Source of the DNA: CAYWNA01 sp964459305
Lineage (GTDB): Bacteria; Planctomycetota; Planctomycetia; Pirellulales; Pirellulaceae
Assembly (NCBI GenBank): GCA_964459305.1
Contig: CAYWNA010000364.1
Location: 1-10,738, forward strand
DNA length: 10,738 nt
Direction of reading: 5' to 3'
Both the position numbers and the translations under genes were made by a program. How positions within the stretch are numbered: position 1 is the stretch's first letter; the number at the start of each line of letters is the position of its first letter. Positions 6,289-10,738 of the stretch are shown one piece after another. Below the pieces are notes generated by a model. It made no database searches and had not been told where the DNA came from. It saw only the letters and a list, made by a program, of their open reading frames with translations.

Positions 6289-8349
6289 TTAAGCACCGTT
6301 GAGCCGAAAGAGATATACTGTGCCATTCGAGTTCGCCGTCGCCACATGGCGACCATCTGGCGCGAATAACACTTTCCAGACTCTTCCGGGAAGTTTCCAG
6401 GTCTTGACTTCCTTTCGTTTCGCGGTGCTCCAGACAATCACTCTGCCACTCCAGTCACAAGAAGCAATCATTCTTCCGTCGGGTGAAAACGCGACCGATT
6501 CTACGACCGTGTCGTGACCTCGCAGGTTGTGTCGAAGCGTTGGCTCGGCGCCAGTCACATCCCACAATCGAACGTGCCCACCGCGGCTACTGGTGGCAGC
6601 CATCCGTCCATCCGGAGACACAGCGATTGCTTCACTTCCAGCGGCGAAGCTCGCGCGTCGTGTCGCTTTGTGATCTCCCAGATTCCAGAGTTGCACTTCG
6701 CAACCCGAAAGCGTCGCCATAGTGGCACCGTCCGATGAAAACGCAATTTCCTCGGCGTACGGGTCTTCTCCCTGTAATACCTCGCGATCCTTGGGGCGCT
6801 GATGACTGACGTCCGTCAATCGGATATAGCCGTTTCGCCAACCAGAGGCCAATAGCCCATTCGGGGAAAACGCCACGGCTTGAACTGGCGCTTCGTATGG
6901 CCCCAGTGCTTGGCTCAGCGTTACGCGCAGTCTTGGGCCAATGGAGTCCAGATCCCATAATCTCAAGTGACCAACGTCGAAATCGTCATCTGAAGAAGCC
7001 AGCGACTTCCCGTCGGGCGAAAAAGACAGTGCGGTTACCTGTTGGACGTGTTCGCCAAATTTCGCGATCAGACGGGGATAGTCGCCGCGAAGATCCCAGA
7101 GACGCGCGGGCACTTCGGATTTCGGGACGATGGTGCCCCACCCACCAGAAGCAAGCATCGCACCATCCGGCGAAAACGCGATGGAATAGACCTGGCATGA
7201 ATGCCCGTAGAAGTTCTGACGGTGTTCCGGAACACCATCCGTCAATTTCCATTGCCCAATCGTATGATCCCAACTGGCGGAATAAAGCGTCTTTCCAGTC
7301 GGCGAAAACGCAAGGTCGCCGATCCAATCGGCATGCCCTTTGATTCTGCCGATATGTTTTGGCGTTTCCGATGAAACGTCCCACAATCGGATATCGCGAT
7401 CGCAACTTCCCGACGCGAGGATGGAATCGTCGGGGCTGAATCTTAAGCACTTGATGTCTTCGACGTGCCCCCAAAGCCTGGCGAGCAACTTTGGCTTCAG
7501 GTCGTTGACCTGCCAAAGAAAAACGACACCTTCCTTGTCGTCGCCTGTAGCGATAAGTCTTCCGCTCCGGGAAAACCTCATTGCAGACACGCGGCCCTTG
7601 TGTCCTGCAAGTACTGCTCGTGACGGTTCTTTCTCCTCTAAGTTCCAAACAAGCGTCAGCCCCTTCTGTGTTCCCGCGGCCAACCATTTGCCATCGTCTG
7701 AGAAGGCGGAAACCCAGACACCGCCGAACTGTTCAGCGACGTCCAGCGTGAATTGCTCGACAGGTTCATCTTTCGCTAGATCATAGACTCTCAGAACATC
7801 CGTCGAGCGAGATCGGTCGAATTCAATGGCCGCTGCCACTTGTGCATTTGGCGCCAACACGAGTCCCCTGTTTCCGTCCAGAGAGAACTCTTTACTCGTT
7901 GCCGAATCCCCCGCACCCCAACAACGGAACCCGACTAACCCATCATCGCACGTGAACCACAGCCCTGTACTGTCGGGCGAAAACCAAATGCCTTCCACGT
8001 CACCCGAATTCAGCTCGAGTACAGCTACTTCCTGCAATGTCCGTGCGTCCCAAACACGAATTGTCTCGTCACGACTGCCGGTCGCGACGAGACGTCCGTC
8101 TGGACTCACGGCGACGGACATCGCGGCGTGCCAATGACGACCGCGATTCGAGCCCAGGATTGAGACAACATCCCTTGGAACCCACGGTGCACGATCTTCC
8201 ACCGGAATCATCGACCGGTCCAGTTGCTCCAAAGACACTGGCTCTTTGCCGAATGACGTTGGCGAGAGTGAGAGGGAGCAGGCGATGGTGACGCAAAGAA
8301 CAAGAGACGTGAAGCCGTGAGTATAGCTCGGCGTGTTGGCACAGCTCAT
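6289..8349 (-). CDS. Secreted double WD40 beta-propeller protein (about 14 repeats)
   Basis: A 686-residue protein made almost entirely of WD40 repeats, which form propellers that bind other proteins. A signal peptide is present (hydrophobic TSLVLCVTIACSLSLSP, cleavage likely after SFG near residue 35), so it acts outside the cytoplasm. About 14 blades can be counted by their ends: VWD, FRCW, RVYD, LVWN, FLWQ, RLWD, GQWK, RLWD, RLWD, RLTD, QLWN, RLWD, IVWS, YLFR. That is enough for two seven-bladed propellers. Many blades carry FSPDG and GH motifs; blades 2 and 3 are the most degenerate. There is no kinase or enzyme domain, unlike many planctomycete WD40 proteins. ATG 8349 is chosen over an in-frame TTG at 8370 because GGAGG lies 5 nt before it. 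It starts 17 nt after the stop of the LRR gene, forming an operon. Binding partner unknown. Confidence 0.9.
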   Translation of the reverse strand: MSCANTPSYTHGFTSLVLCVTIACSLSLSPTSFGKEPVSLEQLDRSMIPVEDRAPWVPRDVVSILGSNRGRHWHAAMSVAVSPDGRLVATGSRDETIRVWDARTLQEVAVLELNSGDVEGIWFSPDSTGLWFTCDDGLVGFRCWGAGDSATSKEFSLDGNRGLVLAPNAQVAAAIEFDRSRSTDVLRVYDLAKDEPVEQFTLDVAEQFGGVWVSAFSDDGKWLAAGTQKGLTLVWNLEEKEPSRAVLAGHKGRVSAMRFSRSGRLIATGDDKEGVVFLWQVNDLKPKLLARLWGHVEDIKCLRFSPDDSILASGSCDRDIRLWDVSSETPKHIGRIKGHADWIGDLAFSPTGKTLYSASWDHTIGQWKLTDGVPEHRQNFYGHSCQVYSIAFSPDGAMLASGGWGTIVPKSEVPARLWDLRGDYPRLIAKFGEHVQQVTALSFSPDGKSLASSDDDFDVGHLRLWDLDSIGPRLRVTLSQALGPYEAPVQAVAFSPNGLLASGWRNGYIRLTDVSHQRPKDREVLQGEDPYAEEIAFSSDGATMATLSGCEVQLWNLGDHKATRRASFAAGSEAIAVSPDGRMAATSSRGGHVRLWDVTGAEPTLRHNLRGHDTVVESVAFSPDGRMIASCDWSGRVIVWSTAKRKEVKTWKLPGRVWKVLFAPDGRHVATANSNGTVYLFRLNGA

Positions 8350-8366
8350 GTCATCCTCCGCGTTCT

Positions 8367-9329
8367 TCAATCGCCATAGTCGACATTGCAGTTTGGCAAC
8401 AGTTTCTCCAGCCGTTCAATGTGTTGATTGCGTCGCACGGCGGGACAGATTCCACTGAGTCCGACTCCCAAGAGTTCCAGACTCTTCATTCGAGCGATCG
8501 ATTCGACGCAGTTTCCTGTGATGCCACCGACACAATACAGACTTAGATAGTCCAAATCGCATGTTGACGACAACGCATCGATCCCTTGGTCAGTCACATC
8601 ACTATAAGCCAAACTTAGTAATCGAAGATTCGGCATTCCTAGAGATGCCAAATGCTTGACCCGCACATCATTGGCACATCTATCGAGGCGAAGTTCTTTC
8701 AACGCCTGGAGACGTGGAAGCGTGGCAAAATCATCGTCCGAGATTGTGCAATACGATAGATCGAGTTCTCGCAAGGATTCGAGGTCGGCCAGGTGACCAA
8801 AGTTAGCATTTGTCAAATTAGAGTGCTCTAGGTCAAGTTGTTCAAGCGATTTAAGCGCCCCTAAGTGACTCAAATCCGCATCGCTCAAGTCACACCCAAA
8901 TAGCTCAACCGTTCGAAGTGACCGGATAGAGCCAATCCAGTGAAGATCATCAGCCGTGACGTCCGAACGAAGTTTCAGATGTTTGAGGTTCTTCAGTTGC
9001 CCCATCTTGCGCTTCAATTCGTCACTTAACTGAAACGACGAAAGATCAGCCGACGCATGCGCGTCGCTCAACAACGCATCTACCAGATCCCAAGGCGCAT
9101 CCAGTTTCCAGGGAATCTTCTTATCGCCACGCCAATCCGGGGCTCTTACGTCGACTACGCCGACGGACTGCTCCAACGTCAATCGCTCGATGTCAATGAT
9201 CTCGGATTTGGACGCGTTCTTGCCCTTGACGGATTCCACCGGTGTAGCGTCGTGAGCGTTGCATCCGATCGATGACGCAAGCAAAGCCATATACACACGA
9301 GATGCTCTGGTCACGGTAACCATCCCCAT
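8367..9329 (-). CDS. Exported leucine-rich-repeat protein, possible lipoprotein
   Basis: A 320-residue protein. The N-terminus has a hydrophobic stretch VYMALLASSIGC; Cys23 sits in a poor lipobox (S-I-G-C), so lipid anchoring is possible but not certain. A spacer follows to about residue 110, then seven or eight LRRs of about 24 residues (for example LKSLEQLDLEHSNLTNANFG and LESLRELDLSYCTISDDDF), of the cysteine-containing bacterial type, ending LPNCNVDYGD. LRR arrays of this kind bind proteins or other ligands. Start choice is open: ATG 9329 and ATG 9323 are both possible and neither has a clear ribosome binding site. It is the first gene of an operon with the WD40 gene 17 nt downstream, and the two exported repeat proteins may act together. 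Confidence 0.85.
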   Translation of the reverse strand: MGMVTVTRASRVYMALLASSIGCNAHDATPVESVKGKNASKSEIIDIERLTLEQSVGVVDVRAPDWRGDKKIPWKLDAPWDLVDALLSDAHASADLSSFQLSDELKRKMGQLKNLKHLKLRSDVTADDLHWIGSIRSLRTVELFGCDLSDADLSHLGALKSLEQLDLEHSNLTNANFGHLADLESLRELDLSYCTISDDDFATLPRLQALKELRLDRCANDVRVKHLASLGMPNLRLLSLAYSDVTDQGIDALSSTCDLDYLSLYCVGGITGNCVESIARMKSLELLGVGLSGICPAVRRNQHIERLEKLLPNCNVDYGD

Positions 9330-9750
9330 GCAACGAGAAAAGTAATTGCGACAACTCTGCTGTAGTCACCGCGCGGGCCATTGCCGTGGTCCGTCACCAG
9401 TATGCGTCACAGTGTGGCAGAGATAGCCCATGACGGCCTACGTATGCAATCAACGTTCGGCGCAGCCGATGCCGGCCACGCCTAAACGGTTTGAACATCA
9501 GTACAGTCTACCATTCTGGACGCCGTTCGCACGACAGGGAAGTCCCGGCCCAGGTGCTGCGGCTCCGGTACACTGTGCCTTCTGACACGCCAGGCGATAT
9601 GACCACAATTCCGGTCCCTGCCCCACATGGCTGGTGGAACGTTGACTCGCCGAGCTCTGTATGATTCAATCGACTTCGAATGCTGGGCTTGGGCGACCGG
9701 ACGCCGAACCTGCAGAATGTCGGGAGCTGCAACACATGAGGAGGTCTCTA
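9330..9750. other. Intergenic region between divergent operons
   Basis: This 421-nt stretch separates the leftward LRR/WD40 operon from the rightward DUF1080 operon, so it must contain both promoters. No convincing -35/-10 pair was found on either strand; the best leftward candidate, TTGCAT and TATCTC near 9425-9455, is weak. Short open frames here show no recognisable protein features. No strong repeat was noticed. Confidence 0.5.
9738..9743 (+). promoter_or_regulatory. Strong ribosome binding site deciding the DUF1080 start
   Basis: AGGAGG stands 7 nt before the ATG at 9751. It overlaps an in-frame upstream ATG at 9736, which therefore cannot be the start used. Confidence 0.75.
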
Positions 9751-10398
9751 ATGAATCGCGTTTTTGTGTTCCCGCGGTTCGTATTGGTGTGCCTGCCGTT
9801 GGTCGCTGCCGCGGCTCGGCCGGGTGTCGGCGAAGAGGGGTTTGTATCGTTGTTCGATGGAAGATCGCTTGCCGGCTGGAAGATGGTCGATGGCGAGGCG
9901 ATCTTCCGGGTTGACAACGGCTGGATCGTGGCCGAGGTCGGTAGCGGCAAGGGAGCCTTCCTGCGGACTGTCAAAGACGATTACCGCGACTTCATCCTCG
10001 AATTGGAGGTGAAGCTCGACGAGCCGTGCAATTCGGGTGTGCAGTTCCGCAGCTACGAGCGCGACAGCGACGGGGTGATGTGCGGTTATCAATGCGAGGT
10101 CGACCCGTCGGACAGGGCCTGGTCGGGCGGCATCTACTACGAGGGCGGACGCGGCTGGGTCTATCCGCTCAAGGGGAAGGAGGCCGCCCAGAAAGCGTTC
10201 AAGGTCGATGGCTGGAACAAGCTGTGGATCCGGGCGGTCGGTTCGAAGATCCAGACACGGGTCAACGGCGTGCCCTGTGCCGACCTGACCGACGATGCCG
10301 ACGAGCAAGGTTTCTTCGCGCTTCAGATGCACCCCGGCTCGAAAGGTAGAATCCTCTGGCGCAACATCCGGCTCAAACAACTCGACAACACAAAGTAG
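9751..10398 (+). CDS. Secreted DUF1080 (3-keto-disaccharide hydrolase domain) protein
   Basis: A 215-residue single-domain protein of the DUF1080 family (PF06439), a concanavalin-like beta-sandwich very common in planctomycetes and linked to hydrolysis of 3-keto-glycosides and other sugar substrates. A signal peptide (FVFPRFVLVCLPLVAAAARP) directs it out of the cytoplasm. Family hallmarks are complete: FVSLFDGRSLAGWK (31-44), DFILELEVKL (80-89), NSGVQFRS (94-101), GYQCEVDPS (112-120), GWNKLWIRAVG (154-164) with VNG at 171-173, and GFFALQMHPGSKGRILWRNI (187-206). Length is normal for a one-domain member. It is followed after 30 nt by a glycosidase-like gene on the same strand, which supports a role in external carbohydrate use. 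Exact substrate unknown. Confidence 0.92.
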   Translation: MNRVFVFPRFVLVCLPLVAAAARPGVGEEGFVSLFDGRSLAGWKMVDGEAIFRVDNGWIVAEVGSGKGAFLRTVKDDYRDFILELEVKLDEPCNSGVQFRSYERDSDGVMCGYQCEVDPSDRAWSGGIYYEGGRGWVYPLKGKEAAQKAFKVDGWNKLWIRAVGSKIQTRVNGVPCADLTDDADEQGFFALQMHPGSKGRILWRNIRLKQLDNTK

Positions 10399-10428
10399 CA
10401 CACCGGCACGGGCGTCCTGGAGTAGGAA

Positions 10429-10738
10429 ATGAGTGACGAGAAAGCAAACGATCGAATTGCGCGGCGCGGGATGCCTGCTACGTCTGCGGTCATCACGGCG
10501 TTGGCACTGGCCGCACTGGCTTTGGACGCACATGGCGCGACAGAAACTCCGCTCGCGCCGACAGCCATCGAGTTCCTCGGCGTGCGCGCGGTGGAGCACA
10601 CGCATTTTCTTGAGCGCCGAGTCACGCCCGTGCGCCGGTATGAGCACAACCCGATCATCCCCGGTGCAAATGACATCGCGACAGTCTTGAAGGGAAAAGA
10701 TGGTGTCATCCGGATGTGGTACAAGAGCAAGGTGCCCG
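10429..10738 (+). CDS. Secreted glycosidase-like protein, N-terminal part (runs off the window)
   Basis: 103 codons are visible with no stop before the window end. An N-terminal signal is seen: a basic head (RIARRG) and a hydrophobic stretch SAVITALALAALALDAHGA. The mature part includes RRVTPVRRYEHNPIIPG followed by TVLKGKDGVIRMWYKSK, a pattern seen at the first blade of five-bladed propeller glycosidases (GH32/GH43-like superfamily), where the NP-I region lies in the substrate pocket. GGAG stands 6 nt before the ATG. It follows the DUF1080 gene by 30 nt and is surely in the same operon. Family call is from this first blade only. Confidence 0.65.
   Translation, partial: MSDEKANDRIARRGMPATSAVITALALAALALDAHGATETPLAPTAIEFLGVRAVEHTHFLERRVTPVRRYEHNPIIPGANDIATVLKGKDGVIRMWYKSKVP

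Noticed and set aside
6109..6369. Plus-strand gene of 86 codons
   Set aside because: It is antisense to the minus-strand remnant and the WD40 end, and has no recognisable features.
8350..8370. TTG start for the WD40 gene
   Set aside because: The ATG at 8349 has GGAGG 5 nt upstream and begins a normal signal peptide; the TTG overlaps the LRR stop and lacks a site.
9193..9381. Small gene ahead of the LRR gene
   Set aside because: Most of it overlaps the LRR start in another frame, and the unique part shows no motif.
1..10738. CRISPR array, tRNA, rRNA, insertion sequence or phage genes
   Set aside because: No regularly spaced repeats, tRNA-like cloverleaf, rRNA segment, transposase or integrase motifs were seen.

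Overview
The window looks like chromosome of a planctomycete-type bacterium (Planctomycetota, probably Pirellulales-like). No marker gene is present, so this is an inference from the protein families: a Tat-exported neutral-ceramidase-like protein, a secreted DUF1080 (3-keto-disaccharide hydrolase) protein, a secreted double WD40 propeller paired with an LRR protein, BNR sialidase and BlaI/M56 remnants, and a DUF4153/DUF4173 membrane protein. Base composition is moderately GC-rich and intergenic spaces are long. No tRNA, rRNA, CRISPR array, transposase or integrase was seen.

Layout. 1-346: no gene; a few small hairpins. 347-1690 (-): Tat-exported ceramidase-like hydrolase. 1691-2023: intergenic, holding a large imperfect palindrome (1768-1852) and a probable ceramidase promoter. 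2024-4768 (-): a three-gene operon transcribed in the order six-TM membrane protein (4768-4154), winged-helix regulator (4167-3754, overlapping by 14 nt), DUF4153/DUF4173 membrane protein (3694-2024). It is preceded by a near-consensus promoter with 17-bp spacing (4946-4974), a 15-bp palindrome over the -10 box, and a long leader with a 23-bp stem inverted repeat just before the first start codon. 5023-6288: a run of decayed genes comprising the C-terminal half of a BlaI-type repressor, the first ~40 codons of its M56/BlaR1 partner, a sialidase with an apparent internal out-of-frame deletion, and the last 58 codons of another enzyme. 6289-9329 (-): two-gene operon of an LRR protein followed by a 14-blade WD40 protein, both with export signals. 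9330-9750: intergenic. 9751-10738 (+): secreted DUF1080 protein followed after 30 bp by the start of a secreted glycosidase-like five-bladed propeller protein that runs off the window.

How the parts fit. Most intact genes encode exported or membrane proteins. The DUF1080 and glycosidase-like genes suggest external carbohydrate breakdown. The ceramidase-like and former sialidase genes point to hydrolysis of external lipid or glycan. The three-gene cassette looks like a self-regulated membrane module of unknown function. The LRR/WD40 pair is probably a cell-surface or periplasmic protein-interaction module. The centre of the window appears to be a recombination-prone spot where several genes were cut down while the flanking operons stayed intact.
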